This document shows positions 40,620 to 52,862 of a stretch of DNA of 64,000 nucleotides, one piece after another. The position numbers were made by a program, and so were the translations under genes. The stretch is from NCBI GenBank assembly GCA_029378245.1, contig JARKIF010000025.1, positions 124,001-188,000 on the forward strand. The letters run 5' to 3'. The notes under the pieces are model-generated. The model worked only from the letters and a program-made list of their open reading frames with translations, was not told where the DNA came from and did not search any database. The stretch's first letter is position 1; each line of letters starts with the position of its first letter. This DNA is from Roridomyces roridus (lineage: Eukaryota; Basidiomycota; Agaricomycetes; Agaricales; Mycenaceae).

Positions 40620-41864
40620 TCGATGAGGCAGATATAGTCTCGATTACGCGGCAACTCGTCCAACTCGAAGCGAAGATGATGGCCATGTCTTTCTCTGCGG
40701 CCGGATGCTTGTATTATACAAAGGATCTCGAGAGGGTCGACGCGCCGCGGGTAGCTTTGGATGACGCGCGTTTTTCCGTTGGACCGGACTCGAGTTGGGA
40801 TATGTGGTGCGGCAGGAGGTCGAAGCTGGACGTATATCGTGGGCCATGTGAGTCTCTTTTTCCCTTTGCCATACTTGCTCTAAATCATAGCGAAAGATAA
40901 AACTGCTGAATCGTATCTTTTGGGAGGCGCAGACAAGGAGCTGGAGTATCTCAAGCAGTTTGGTCGACCGCGACCCTCGCTGAGCCGCATCTATCGGGCT
41001 GCCGACGGCGACCTGGATAAGAAACAGCAGCCAGCGGACCATATTGCGAACCTGATGCGCTACAAGCTCATCGCTCCTTTCATCATCCCAAAGGACCCCA
41101 CCCTTTCTCGTTTCACCATACACCACCATAACCTCAATCCGTTCAATATCCTCGTCTCAAGATCGCCTGCCGATTCTAGTCTCAAAATTGTCGGTCTGGT
41201 TGATTTTCAGCACAACCCTATCCTCCCCTTCTTCCTCCACAGCAGCCTACCCAAGACCTTCAGCAACGAGGGCGACAAAATTTCGGAATCCATGACGCCG
41301 CCGACGCTCCCGGATGGCGTCGACGACCTAACTGAGAACGACGCGCGCTGGGCGAGGGAGCATCACCGGCGGCGCCTCCTGCATTACAATTACATGAAGC
41401 AGATAGAGGAGCATAACCCCGCGCAGTATTCCCTCATGCGCCACAAAGAGCCGATCCCCAGATACCGAGAGCTGATGGTCCGAACCACTTACTTGCCTTG
41501 GCTTGGCGATTCACTTACGCTGAGGTTCGCGCTCTCGCGTGTGAACCTCATATGGGCAGAGCTTTGCGAAGATGAGGACATACTCTGTCCGATCGCCTTT
41601 GAACCCGAAGAGGCGGAGCTAACAAAGTGGCTGATGGATATACGGCAAGAGATGATAGTGCAAGAGGCGCGCATGTATGGAGACATTGACTGTAGCCGCG
41701 AGACTTGGCAGTCCGTGGATAGGTTTGACGACACCTTTGAACGCGCGCAGATGCTCAGGCAGGCAGAGGCTGGAGACCTTGATAACCTGCCGGAGAGTAT
41801 ACGCGACTTCTCGCTGGATTTGTGCAAATGGCTGTTGGATGACTTTGAAGAAGATGAAGAGTGA

Positions 41865-44703
41865 TCCTTGGGTTCACTGTGTTAGGCGTGTCCCGTGTAA
41901 TAAAATAGTTATTGTAATTCAAACTCAACCTCAGACGACTCAACTCCGACTGCGTTATAGCCCGTATCTTGAAATTTGTTCGGAGTGGTCGCATTCAAAC
42001 CGGAGAAGACAATTGAAGCAGTCAAATACTCTTCCGCGATGGTCGAACCCTCGCGCCAAAAGTACAAGAGAGATGGAGAAGATGGACGGCGAGACAAGAG
42101 CTGGCAGATCAACTGATGTGCGACACAGGCTTGATAGCTCCGGATGGCACTGATCGGACACAGAAGGGCACAAAAAGCATTGAGCCCTAATGAGCCGCTT
42201 CAAAGGGTAGAGGGCGTTGATATAAAGTCAAGACCACCAGTCGGTAAGCCTTCTGCCAAGCAGAAAAGGGGTGGCCGAGAGGAGGACACTGTTGGCAACA
42301 GTCGGACTTCACGGACTTCGCGGAGGTAATTCCTAATATGGTAGGGAGGACCATGTAAGCAGCGATCAATCAGTGTCGTAGATCAATTGATCTGCCAGCT
42401 CTTGCGGCGAGAGATGCCGTTCCGAGAATGATCGATTGATCCGGCATCTCCTGCTCGGAACCGCGATCTAGCCCTCCTCATGGATCATCGACAACCTACC
42501 CTTGTGGTGCCCAAGTGGTGCCAGCTCACGGCGAGCTCTTGATCTCCTCGATGGCGTCGGATGGATGCAAGATAAAGCTGCAAGACCCAAGCAAGACCAC
42601 TCTCTCTTCACGCGACCGGCAGAGGGAATGCTCAGATAGATGTGGTGCGTGTAGCGAATCGTCCTCATTCTATGGCGATCTCACGGATACCCGCAGATTC
42701 GCTCGCTGCGTCCGTCGGCTGTTTCACTTGCATATTGCTCTTGTATTGCTCTGGGATCTTGCTTGGTGGCAGGTGCGTACACCCATCGGCCTTTGTTACT
42801 CGTATTTCTCAGCTTCATACGCAGACCACACTTCTGACTGCCTGGAGCCCACCACGCGGGTCGTGGCTCGATATCCGACTATAGCTAACAATGGTACTTC
42901 TGCGACTCCGTCCTGTCGGGTGGTGTGGTCTTGATTGTTTTGGGACCTGTGTGCGTCTCCATCGGTTCTGGGCTCGGCACTCAGCTCATTTCACACATAG
43001 TACCGATTTCCTGGCTCGTATGTGGCTCTCCCATTCGTGCCCATACCCAGTCGTGGGCGCAGTTCCGCTCCACGCCTCAGACTGTGTCACGGACGTTACC
43101 GCTACGCGCCGCGTCTCCAGCTCTGACACCGACCCTGTGATCGCCACCCCAGTCGTGCCACGTGGCGTCTCTCCCTGCTCGAGTGGACCACAAACGCAAT
43201 GCCAACGTTGTGTGTGAGGTCTTGGTGTACTTTGGCGTATTTCCCCGTCCTCTGAACCCCTCCTTTCGTTGCCTTCTCCGTCCCGGAGCGCTGGTCTGTC
43301 TGCAGGACCCTCCCCTCCACCATACGCCTTAAAGCGCAGCGTAGCTCGCATCAATCATCTTCCTCCCAAGCACAGACGATACCACGACGTCCGGCGGTCC
43401 CTTGGAGCTCGCGGTTGGGGACTCGCGGAGGATCTGCCAGGCTGGGCGGATCCCCGGCGTCTCGTTACGGCTCGCGCTAGTGGTGAAGACGGGAGGTGAG
43501 AGCGGAGTTTCTCGATCTCGTCCTTCTTCCTCATCTACTGCTAGTTCTGTATCCAATCCCCGACGCGACGCTGCGAGATACCCGCAAACTCGAGCTGTAC
43601 CTTGTCCGTCCACATCAATAGTCACTTTCAGCCACCGCCCTTCTTATCACAATGCACCCCGCCCTTCCTTCCTTCAGCCACGCACCTCCTTCCTTCACAT
43701 CCGTTGCCAATCGCAATACCACGGAGAGCGTTGCACTACACCACCCTGGTCTGCGTCATCGCGCTCCTCAGACCCTTCTCGCACTCCTCGTCTAGCAGCC
43801 GTATCCTTGGCATTTATGTCTCGAGCACTGTAACGACGCTCCGGGATCCCTTGGCACTAGCAGGAGCCCACGTGCCAGCGGACATTGGAGGTCTTCAGCT
43901 CTTGCTGTGCTGGGTGGATGAGGAAGGGAGCGATCCAAGCGAATGAGAGCGAGTGGGGCGAGCGGGTGACATGCCCATCTCACCCCCGAGGCGTGTTATG
44001 AGGAGGTCAGACAGGGAGGAGGGGAGGCAAATAGTGGAGGTGGCGGAGGCGGTGGCGGGCGATACGATGGACTGCAGCCCGGGGTGGGGCAGAGGGATGC
44101 ACATGACATGTTCGTTCTGCTGCGTCGATCTCGAAGGCGGTCGACGACACTCGAGAGCACGGTCTCGCGTAATATGACGTCATGGGCTACACCCAAATCT
44201 TTCTGCCCGTCGCTCTCGATTCCACAAGAGGGCAGAGGCAGCAGCACGCTCCTGCCACCAGCGCCGATGCAAGCCCGGAGTGGTCAACGAGTTTGGGTAC
44301 CGATGAAAGAGCATGATTCGGAGCGCATTTGTGTCGTACATAGGCGCGTTTGGTTTGTCGGGGTACTCGGGTGGGCTGATCATGAGTAGGAAGCCGGGAA
44401 GGATTCGGTTCTGTCGCTAGTCGATACATGAATACGACCACTTTGGGCTCTTTTGGTGGGTATGGCACAGGCTGCACCCGGATGCTTGTGATGCCACTGA
44501 CATCCAAGTCACTTGTCCTCTCCTCCTCATCCACACGATTCGACATGGGGACTAGACTGCTCTAGCCACGGGCCCAGAATGCCCCCGCGGAAGCAAAGCA
44601 ACCCCTGATCGACCCTGTCTCACTTTCCTCCTTAAATTTCGTCGATTCAGTGTTGGGACGCACACCACTTCTCTGTCTTACACCACCACTATCTCTACAC
44701 CCT
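41865..44703. other. Long region with no recognised gene
   Basis: 2.8 kb of mixed composition. Several short open frames exist on both strands, but none joins across plausible introns or shows a known motif. GGTGCGTAC-type donor-like strings recur (for example near 42775), so a decayed gene or non-coding transcript is possible. Confidence 0.3.
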
Positions 44704-45909
44704 ATGCCCCACTTCAAGAAACGCATTCCCAACCTCACGGGCTGCGTTGTCGACGACGGCGCCTTGCTCTTGAAGAAGCTCGTCGGCTCCGGTGCGTTTG
44801 GCAAGCTGTACCGCGGAGTCGAAACCGAGTCTGCCTGCTCCTCGCGGCGCTCGTCGTGGGCTTCTTCCTCCTCCGAGTCATCTTTATCATCCTCGGAATC
44901 CAAGCCGCGGGTCTACGCCGTCAAGTGCCTTCGCAACACGCGCATGTACGACGGCCAGGAAAGTCTCGCTGGCAACGAGCGCCACTTCCACTCGCTCGTC
45001 TCGAACCACCCCAACATTGTCACCCTCCATCGGCACTTTACCGATTCGTCCAAGAAGCACATCTTCTTCGTGATGGACTTTCACTCCAGCGGAGACATGA
45101 GCGTCGCTATCGCCGATGGGCTCTACCACAAGAACTCGACACTCATTAAGCGCACGTTCACGCAGCTCGTCGACGCTGTCAAGTTTTGCCACAATCTGGG
45201 CGTTTATCATCGGGATATCAAGCCAGAGAATATCCTCGTCGACCACGATGGTGGCAACCCCTGTCTCACTGACTTTGGGTTGGCTACATCGTATGTGAAC
45301 ACGTACGAGTATGAATGTGGGACGGTTCCTTACATGTCGCCCGGTGCGTTCCCTTTCTGTCCACAGGGTCTACTGGCTTACTCTCGTTGCGTAGAGTCGT
45401 TCATGGAAAGCTGGATGGGACCCTGCCACCCAGATTTGAGTGACGCCTGGGCCCTCGGAATAACGCTCATCAACCTGGTCGCCTCCCAACTCCCCTGGCA
45501 CGCTGCACGCGTTTCCACCGATGGGCGCTTCAAAGAATTCATCCGTGGCAAGAAATCCTTCCTCCACCGCCACCAACCGCTCTCACGTCCCCTCATCCGG
45601 CTCCTCGCGCGACTTTTGCATTTGGATCCGTGGAAGCGCATTCCGCTCGCCGAGTTTGCGGAAAAACTGGAAGGGATTGACGAGCTTTGTATCAGCGAGG
45701 AGGAGCTTGTCAGGGCGAGCGAGGGGATGAGAGAGTGGGCGATGTGGGAAGTTCCGGGGAGACCTCTGGCTGCTGGGAGCAGGCGAGGGCTGTGGTCCCC
45801 CAGCCGGCTTTACCCGCCTGTCGGTTTGCTGTTGGAGAAGCGAGCCAAGGATATAGCGGTGTGTTCAGGAGGTTGCGATTCTGGCGCAAGTGACAGAGAC
45901 GACCACTGA
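44704..45909 (+). CDS. Serine/threonine protein kinase
   Basis: Two exons (44704-45343 and 45395-45909) encode 384 aa. The 51-nt intron (GTGCGT..TAG) is in frame and free of stops, but removing it restores the conserved PE of the activation segment (YMSPESFMESW). Kinase landmarks: glycine loop GSGAFGKLYRG at 28-38, catalytic Lys in YAVK at 74, HRDIKPEN at 169-176, DFG at 190-192, GTVPYMSPE at 206-214, and SDAWALGITLINLV after it. A Ser-rich insert sits between the glycine loop and the Lys (about 40-68). The layout recalls fungal nutrient-signalling kinases such as Ran1 or Sks1/Vhs1, but I cannot assign an orthologue. It appears intact and is likely a host gene. Confidence 0.9.
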   Translation: MPHFKKRIPNLTGCVVDDGALLLKKLVGSGAFGKLYRGVETESACSSRRSSWASSSSESSLSSSESKPRVYAVKCLRNTRMYDGQESLAGNERHFHSLVSNHPNIVTLHRHFTDSSKKHIFFVMDFHSSGDMSVAIADGLYHKNSTLIKRTFTQLVDAVKFCHNLGVYHRDIKPENILVDHDGGNPCLTDFGLATSYVNTYEYECGTVPYMSPGAFPFCPQGLLAYSRCVESFMESWMGPCHPDLSDAWALGITLINLVASQLPWHAARVSTDGRFKEFIRGKKSFLHRHQPLSRPLIRLLARLLHLDPWKRIPLAEFAEKLEGIDELCISEEELVRASEGMREWAMWEVPGRPLAAGSRRGLWSPSRLYPPVGLLLEKRAKDIAVCSGGCDSGASDRDDH

Positions 45910-47085
45910 AAAGAAAACCAAAAAACAGTATAAAATGTTGGTTCAAAAAATGTGAAGGGCTTGTGTGTGTAGTTGCTCAAAAATAAACTTGTTCAACCAT
46001 CGGTAGCGGCGGCAAGCGCCATCCCCTACTCTGCCGGCAGTCGGATATTGACAAACATCAGATCAGTTTGTTCCACACGGGTTTGCGGCATGTTGTTCTC
46101 AAGGTGTTGAAGAGGTGTGTCCCCGTTTCTGGAATCTGAGGCTTCAGTGAGTGGCCGTACCCCGCGTGGGACCTCCGACCGAGACCTTGTCTTGTTCTTA
46201 TTCTGATTTGGTGAAAGGCTGCACTGTTTAATCTCGAAAAACAATGGCTGCAACTGACTCCGACTGGAGTTACAGTTAACCATTGATTAGCCATGCTGAA
46301 CATAGCCATCGACACTACTAGGGGCAGTCAGAGTAGACGATTCAGCGGCGATTATGGCCGTGATTATGGTCCCGATTCTGGAATTAAAAAGTGATCATAA
46401 TCGGCATAATCGCCGGTTCACTCTGACCGCCCCAGGCTTGATTTCGATTCTGATGCCGATTCTGCCTTGGATTCTGGGGACAAAAACCAACATGTGGGCA
46501 TATACTGTAATGCATAGTTGTTGTGGGGCCCAGAAATAAGTGCGTGCGCCGCCAGGAACATCCCGGCACATGCTGGGGAAAGAACAGATTTTTTCAACCC
46601 TGGTTCATGAGTTCCAGTGCGTATCTTCTGGAAAAAAATAAGGCAGGTATCCGTGAGCTGTACACTCATTCAAACAGCTCAAAGTAGGATTTTGCATGCG
46701 GTTTGTAGTCCCAGAATGAATAAGGGCCTGTGGTTACAGCTGAAGTTTCCCTGTACATCTGGGAGTAATCGAGAATCGTGCAATAATCGCATGCACAAGC
46801 GGCTCGGGAGCCGCTTGTACAATGATTCGACGATTATGGTGATTTACGATTATCCCACGATTTAAAATTCGAAAATCGGACTCAGAATCGAAGTCATAAT
46901 CGCGGTTGAATCGCCTACTCTGACTGCCCCTACTGTGCCTTCAACTTCAACTTCAAGAATCAAGATGGCATACTTGGGCAATTGATGAAGGCTCTTGATG
47001 TCCATAAACTCTAAACAGGGATTCAGATAATATGTAGCTACTAGCGCCGCTCCCCGCTCAGAGATTTTTCCTCGGGTGAGAGATG
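45910..47085. repeat. Intergenic region with a degenerate palindromic TIR element (46319-46932)
   Basis: 46319-46932 has ends TAGGGGCAGTCAGAGTAG and the complement near 46915-46932. Its left 115 bp also folds on itself. The interior is full of CGATTATGG and ATAATCG repeats. No target duplication is visible. The rest of the region shows no gene. Confidence 0.55.
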
Positions 47086-47185
47086 CAGTGATGGCCCGTA
47101 GGGCCCTATTTCGACCCCCGCCGACCGATAGGGCCCTATTAGGCCCTACGACCCTATTATAGGGCCCCCGGCATAGGGCCCTATT
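47086..47185. repeat. Left TIR and TAGGGCCCTA subterminal repeats of the 8.86-kb element
   Basis: CAGTGATGGCCCG followed by three TAGGGCCCTA-type palindromes. Weaker copies lie further in (47384, 47412). Confidence 0.85.
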
Positions 47186-47867
47186 TCCCAAAAAGGAAAT
47201 GATCCGAACACAAATGTTTGGTGCCTTTCGATGCTCTTGGGTGACCAGGAGCTATTCAATTTTCAGCTCTCCTGTGCAGTCTATGGGTCCTTGAACGTGC
47301 AAATAACTTCTGTGCTACCGAACATCAAACCACAGCAGGAGACCTGCCCTCGGCAGGGTTTGATCCGACTTTGATGGGATCAATAGGGCCTACTGCTCAA
47401 CCTCGGACTTGATAGGGCCCTACACCACCAACCTGCCTCAATGGAAAAAAAATTCAAGTTAGAAATATTTTGAGTACATTATGGCCCAGTATTTGGTAGA
47501 CAACTTACGAAGGTCGTTTTGACGTCTTTCGCTGAAATGCGGAAATGAGAAGCAGGGGACCGAGGTCCGCGTGAGCACTTTGATCGGATATCAGAGACCC
47601 GTCTGCCACGATCTCTTGACGACATCTACAGCCATGCCCGCTCAACGTCTTTCATCCCATGTCTCTCGGTGCTCCTGGGCAACATCTCTCAAGCATTGGG
47701 CAGCAGGGTCTTGAGGATGGCCACTCTGGTATGCCCCTCTTGTGAACTCACTCACAAACCCTCTGCCTCGTCGACCTTCACAGTGCGCACGCTCTCGATA
47801 CCACCAGCTCGCAGCCAGCCGCAACATGGAACACGGTAACCTTGGCACGCTCCTGCCTCGCCCACCT

Positions 47868-48441
47868 CCCACGCGTCCAGCATACTGCGCGCCGCGTTCG
47901 ATGTCAGCCAGCCCGCCGACGCGCTGGCGCCCACCTCTCCTTTCTCCAGCGCAGTCCGTGCCGCGTTCGCCGCGATCGACAGTGACGATGATGATTCAGA
48001 GACGGCGTCACTCACCGAACACAGCACCACACCCTTACGCGTACGACCGACATACAGTCTTTTCGGCCTCGACTTTGGCGCTAGCGATGTGTCGGATACC
48101 ATTGGAGATACCGTCACCGTGGAAGGCCAGCTCGCCAGGGTCCCCTTGAGACCCCTTGTGCTCCCTCCGTCGCACCTTCCCCGACACCGCAAGCGGGGCG
48201 AATCGAGAGAAGACCCGCCGGGCCATGTATGTGCTGAATTCATCCCTTGTACAATTTCTAACTCTTTGTGCAGGATGTCTTCGGGCCCGTTGACCGTCTA
48301 CCCTCCCGCGAGATCTTGTTTAGTTCTCATTTGGAGGATGACCTCGATTTCCATGGGAAAATCATGCGGACTTTCGTCTGGCTCACCAGACTACGAGAAT
48401 ATTCAGAGGCGGGCTGCTTGCAAGATCCAGATGAGCTGTAA
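47868..48441 (+). CDS. Gene A of the 8.86-kb element (C-terminal part supported)
   Basis: Supported coding sequence runs to 48226, then a 47-nt intron (GTATGT..CAG, 48227-48273), then 48274-48441. The exons join in phase: ...SREDPPGH, then DVFGPVDRLPSREILFSSHLE and HGKIMRTFVWLTRLREY, to the stop. The upstream part is acidic and Ser-rich (AAIDSDDDDSETASLTE). The true start is unclear: a possible intron GTAACC..CAG ends at 47880 and an ATG lies at 47826 in another phase. Function unknown. It ends three bases from the stop of gene B on the other strand. Confidence 0.5.
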
Positions 48442-48444
48442 TTA

Positions 48445-51400
48445 CTAATTTTGCATATTGTAATGTACAAATTCAAATTCAGTCCGCGCTCGCTTCGGTC
48501 GCCGTCCGTTGTCCATCTCTTCTTCGTGAGCTCCAGTTCCAGCAAGTACTACAGTACGCGATGGCCCGGCATCCATACTCGGGGGTAATCCAGCATGCAC
48601 AGGCTGGGGCTCTGCTTGGGTGGCTCCGGCGGCTGCGGAAGTCCCAGACTCGCGCGTGACAGCTCGAGGCTCCGTTTCTCGGGTGGCTCCTCCGGCGGCG
48701 GCCTTTTCTCGCGCGGCTTTGTTCTTCTCTCGAGTCGCTGCTGCTTTCACTTGAGTGGCCGCTCTCTTCTCTTTCTGAGCAACCGCCAGCGGGGAAGCAA
48801 GCTCGTCGTGCCGCTTTTTACGGTCTTCAAACAGCCGCCTCGGTTTGGTGAGTGCAATGGGAAGAAACTTGCGCAGGAGGCCGGCATTATGAAATGCATG
48901 GGTATTAATGATGAATCGAGTGTCCTCGGTGTGGACGATGGAATGCACAATGACGTCCGAGGCTACCCGCTCTTGCTTCTTCCGCGATGTTCCTGTTGCG
49001 CTGCATCCACATGCTCGACAATCGTGCTGAACGTTGAATGTGAATTGGATGGACTGTGGGAGCTGGTCAACGGCAAGTCAAGGGGCAAACAGCGGTGACA
49101 CACGTTGGACGGGACGATAACACGCCGCCCCGCGGCCGGTAGAAGGACAGGCATGTGGTAATGCGGATGTAGTGCCTCGCCCACCTCGAATTCAGTAGCA
49201 ACGATGATACCCTGAGCTGAACGCCCGCCTTTTGGGAGCAAAATCTTTGAGATTCGTCCCACAACGGGCAACTGGGGGCTTGTCAGCAAGACCTAAGTGC
49301 ACATAAATGATTGGAGCTTACATCGTTGACACGGAACACGCCCCAGGATCCCACTGTGCAGCAATCACCCGTTACAGACATTACATTGACTGCATCCATC
49401 CAGTCAATTCCGGAACTCAACACCGGCAGGGCCAACGGGTTGTGAGCACCAGAAAGCAGGGCCTCATCGGCAGTCAGCGCCTTGAATTTGGCCTGTTTCT
49501 TCTGAGCCAAGGCCTTCACGAGACCAGGTGTCCACGACGGAGGAGGTGCCCAGCCCAAATGCCTTTGGATGATGGGATTGCTCCTCAAGATGCGCTGCAC
49601 ATGTATGCCGCCACGGACCCATGCACCGTCTTGAAGCCAGTACCCTCCGCTGAGGATGTGTTTCACGCTGTCTAGATCGGCCAATTTGATAGCAATATCG
49701 CGACTGGGGGCTTGGTGGTTGCTGAGGACGGAACACAAGCGAAAGATGGCATTGAAGCATTCAAAAATTTCCGTTGCAAAGCGGACAGCGGGCCCACGGC
49801 GGCGGATGTCTTGGGGTAGGTGTGTGAGCATGTGAAGCTTCAATTTGATCAAAATGCGGGCGGGGTCGATGTTGGCGAAAGCGTCAAGCACGTTTCCAAT
49901 GAGGAGTTCGAGATCCTCCTGGGAACAAAAGGTGAGTCTGAGCAACGATCATAGTAAACCTCAGGGACGCACCAGATATTGGTCCAAGTCTTCGATGACG
50001 GGCAACCAAATCATTGGTCCAAGCTCTCCGAGAGCCCGAACGAGTGTGAACTGGGCCGGTGTCGCTATGTCCTGGATGTGGAAGATGGTCGTCTGCATGA
50101 GGGTTTTGAAGTGTTTGCCAATCAGTCCGTTTCGATACTGCATCATGTAGGCAGCACGGATGGGGGGGAGACGAAGGCCATTCAAGTCGGTACTTTGCAA
50201 CCGGAGGGTGAAGAGGTCTCGTTGCGCATCCGTCCAATTGTGGTGCAGGTCATACCAAACATATTTTTCATTCCCAAGCAGGATGGTGTGCAAAATTTCG
50301 ACAAGAGTGTCTTGAGAAGGATCGAAGACTGCAATAGAATTCAAGACAACTACGGCCATAAACTGATTGGCAACTCACGAGCAAGATTGAGCAGCGGGTT
50401 GTACGGCTGATCCGTCTGTGTTGGCAGCCAGCGGAGCAGCTCAGAGGAGATTTCATCCACATGACGACTGGGGGATTCAGCCTGCATCTCGCGCGCCTTG
50501 TCAATCAAGATATCAATGCAACGTTGCGCAATCTTGTCCTTCGTCCCAGTAGACTTCTGCAGATGGTCGACATGGGTCCCAACTCCGTAGGAGGCGACGC
50601 GGATCTGCTCAAGGACAAGGTTGCGGATTTCCTCGACATTCCGTGGTTTGCCAGCCTGAATAGCATCAGAGATCTCACCCCACGAGAAAGAACAAAGCCT
50701 ACCTCATAGTATGCATGATACCCATCGCACGACTCTCGTTCTTCCGTCGTTCCACCCACTTTACAACGGCGACAGAAATAATTGCCTTGATGCCCGATAT
50801 GAGAGGCCTCCTCAGCTTGTTGAGGATTATCCGCGGGAGCATCGGGTACAAAAAGCCGGCAGCTGCAAGGCCTCTGTGTCTCAGCGTCATACGTTCGGAT
50901 TGGTTCTGTATGCGTTGACCTGCGCTTGTGAGGGGAGAATGGAAACGAGTGACATATAAAACTTACTTGACATGGGAGACCACAACTTTCAATTGTTCAA
51001 GTGCGCTGGCATGCGGTGATGTGCTGACGAACTTGACATTGTATTCTTGTTGGAGCAGTTGCCCCGGTAGGTTGGCATTGGCAGCATAGGAGTTCAGATG
51101 TTTCTGGTATTGCTTGCTCCGTGCGCCAGAAACATCGTCCATCCAAACAGGGACCCAGACCGTGAATAAATCCTCTCCGTTGTCGATTTTGCGGAATTCA
51201 TTGGGTATTTTTTTGCTGTAATCCTGGCATGCTTCTGGGAAAGCATTTCAAAACTCCACATTGAAGATAAGCCAAGTGAACAAAATACCAGTGAATTTTA
51301 TGGGCTTTCCCATACACTGCTCGAGACGTTCGTGGTTGATTTTCAAGTCGTCTAGCGGAACTCTGATCATTTCCTCGTGAACGTGATAGATCTCGCAGTT

Positions 51401-52732
51401 GGCCTGTACTCAAAAAATCAATGCAGAGAACAAGAACAAGACGCAGGGGTGCACTTACGGTCCTCTCCGCAACTCGGCAGTCTACATACATGGCACCTTT
51501 GCACTTGATCCACAAGACAGGTATGATCCAGCGACCATCGTTCAATTCGGCGACTTCATGGATATAATAGCGGAGACTTCGGACCAGGATTGAGGGCGGG
51601 AGGGTGTCCAAAGGAATGTTGTGCCACCGCCCGTCTTTCATCTGCCAGATTTCGGAAAGAGGGCCTCCGTCAACATCCTCGGGATATTTATTTATGTGGG
51701 GAGCGACTTCGGGATTTGCAAAGTCCTGCGTGAAAGCTGTCAGTCGCGTCGAATGAATCCTGCGAGATGCTGACCTTGGCGATCAAGTCGCGTATATCGT
51801 TCACGTAAAAGATGTTGCCGAGATCCGATTTGTGCAAGTCGCTTCTCACACCCACCAGCTTTCGGATATGCGTTTGCATCGAACGGAACTCGTTGAACGA
51901 GGGCACGTCTCTGGCCCCACACTCCTTCATGATCCACAGGACCATCTTGAGCTGGCTTGAAGACAGCCGAAGACGGGGCAGATTGTCCAGTATGTCCAAA
52001 TAACACGACTGGGAACCAGCTCAGTAAGTTTTCGATTAGACGGGCGGTACTCACTGTCTTGTTTCCGTAGGGCGCGTAGTCATGGCTGATGTTAACACCG
52101 GTGAATTGTTCATACGCGTCGTCTTCGTCCTCCCCCATGCGAGCCGCCAGCTCAGTCTGACGGAAATCCTCTGTTAATTGAGGAATCGTCTGGTCGTCCG
52201 CCCCCTCGAATTCTTCCTCCAAGTACTGCAGCTGGAGAATTTCCATCTCGCGCCGTAGAATCTCCGTCGAGTCGAGCGCCTCCGGCCCAGGTGCAGCTTG
52301 CAAGTCCTCGAATTCGTCCTCCATCAGTTCTCGGAAGTCGGCGGCACTGATTCCGTTGCTGTCTTCTTCAACACGGACAGGCTGGAACCGAGGACGAGGG
52401 GCTTGGGACAGTGAAGCTTCCGGATTCCGCAGGGGAACGGGTTTCTGGCTGTACAAGGTGCGATACTGCTTTGCAGTTTGAGCTGCACGTGAAGCCGACT
52501 CTTGCTGACTCTTGACGGCAGCAATGTGTTTGGCGCTGTCCGTGTGCGTCTTCCAGGAGCCACGATTAATCCACACACGCAAAGTTCCTCCGGTAACAGA
52601 ATGGCACGCATTGCACGACACTTTGGCACCATCCTGTTGGCATTCTGGCAGTATTGTTAGCACGGTCCGTATGGATGACGCGTACACACCATCCCCCAAG
52701 TCTCTCGCCTTCGCTCCTCGTCTCAGGGCCAT
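48445..52732 (-). CDS. Gene B: large multi-exon candidate transposase of the 8.86-kb element
   Basis: About a dozen exons. Well-supported ones are 52732-52690, 52644-52055, 52008-51775, 51725-51459, 51403 to ~51289 and 51234-50967; others lie around 50920-50700, 50660-50390, 50340-49980, 49920-49325, 49270-49130 and 48960-48445. The total is roughly 1,200 aa. It begins with a C2H2/BED-like finger (SCNACH ... THTDSAKH). It continues with conserved-looking blocks YPEDVDGGPLSEIW, RYYIHEVAELNDGRW, DDVSGARSKQYQKH and FVSTSPHASALEQ, then a CRRCK site, HMLTHLPQDIRRRGPAVRFATEIFE, and QAPSRDIA, and ends with a His/Cys cluster NVQHDCRACGC and a basic tail. I recall similar long proteins as common in Agaricomycetes without an agreed function. 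No DDE triad could be assigned by eye. The splice frames appear intact. Confidence 0.7.
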
Positions 52733-52862
52733 GGTCGTTGCTTGGAGCGCCGCTGATCGATCACTTGAGACAAAATCACTGGAATCATTTTTTTTAGCGA
52801 GACGGTATAAAAGACCCTCAGATCCGCCCCTGCCCCTTGCTCTTGACCACTATCTGCACCCA
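52733..52862. promoter_or_regulatory. Bidirectional promoter of genes B and C
   Basis: Only 130 bp separate the divergent start codons. A TATAAAAG box on the + strand at 52806 serves gene C. Confidence 0.5.

Larger units (their letters stand above)
32835..41864 (+). pseudogene. AIM9-like APH-fold kinase, copy 2, split by two transposons
   Basis: Collinear with copy 1. Exon 1 is 32835-32959 (MSFSRSLLARARTLPL...) with a GC-AG intron (donor GCAAGT). Exon 2 is 33009-33020, then 33991-34366 after the 968-bp element, then 40625-40847 after the Copia element. Exon 3 is 40897-41864. Every piece rejoins in phase when the insertions and one duplicate copy of each target are ignored. Motifs: FLITMRDGFKMVARIPY, LPVPRVYGHSP, IHHHNLNPFNILV, GLVDFQHNPI, and the C terminus SLDLCKWLLDDFEEDEE. 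As in copy 1, Asn stands where the catalytic Asp is usual. The coding segments carry no internal stop, so the gene was probably intact until the insertions. It cannot now be expressed whole. Confidence 0.9.

Noticed and set aside
42035..42060. B-box-like GGTTCGACC on the minus strand
   Set aside because: There is no A box at the right distance upstream and no tRNA-like fold.
44187..44546. Minus-strand open frame upstream of the kinase
   Set aside because: No motif, no convincing introns, and a codon pattern like the surrounding non-coding DNA.
46319..46932. Recent MITE with a target duplication
   Set aside because: The inverted ends are clear but no duplicated flank could be found, so it is annotated only as a degenerate palindromic repeat.
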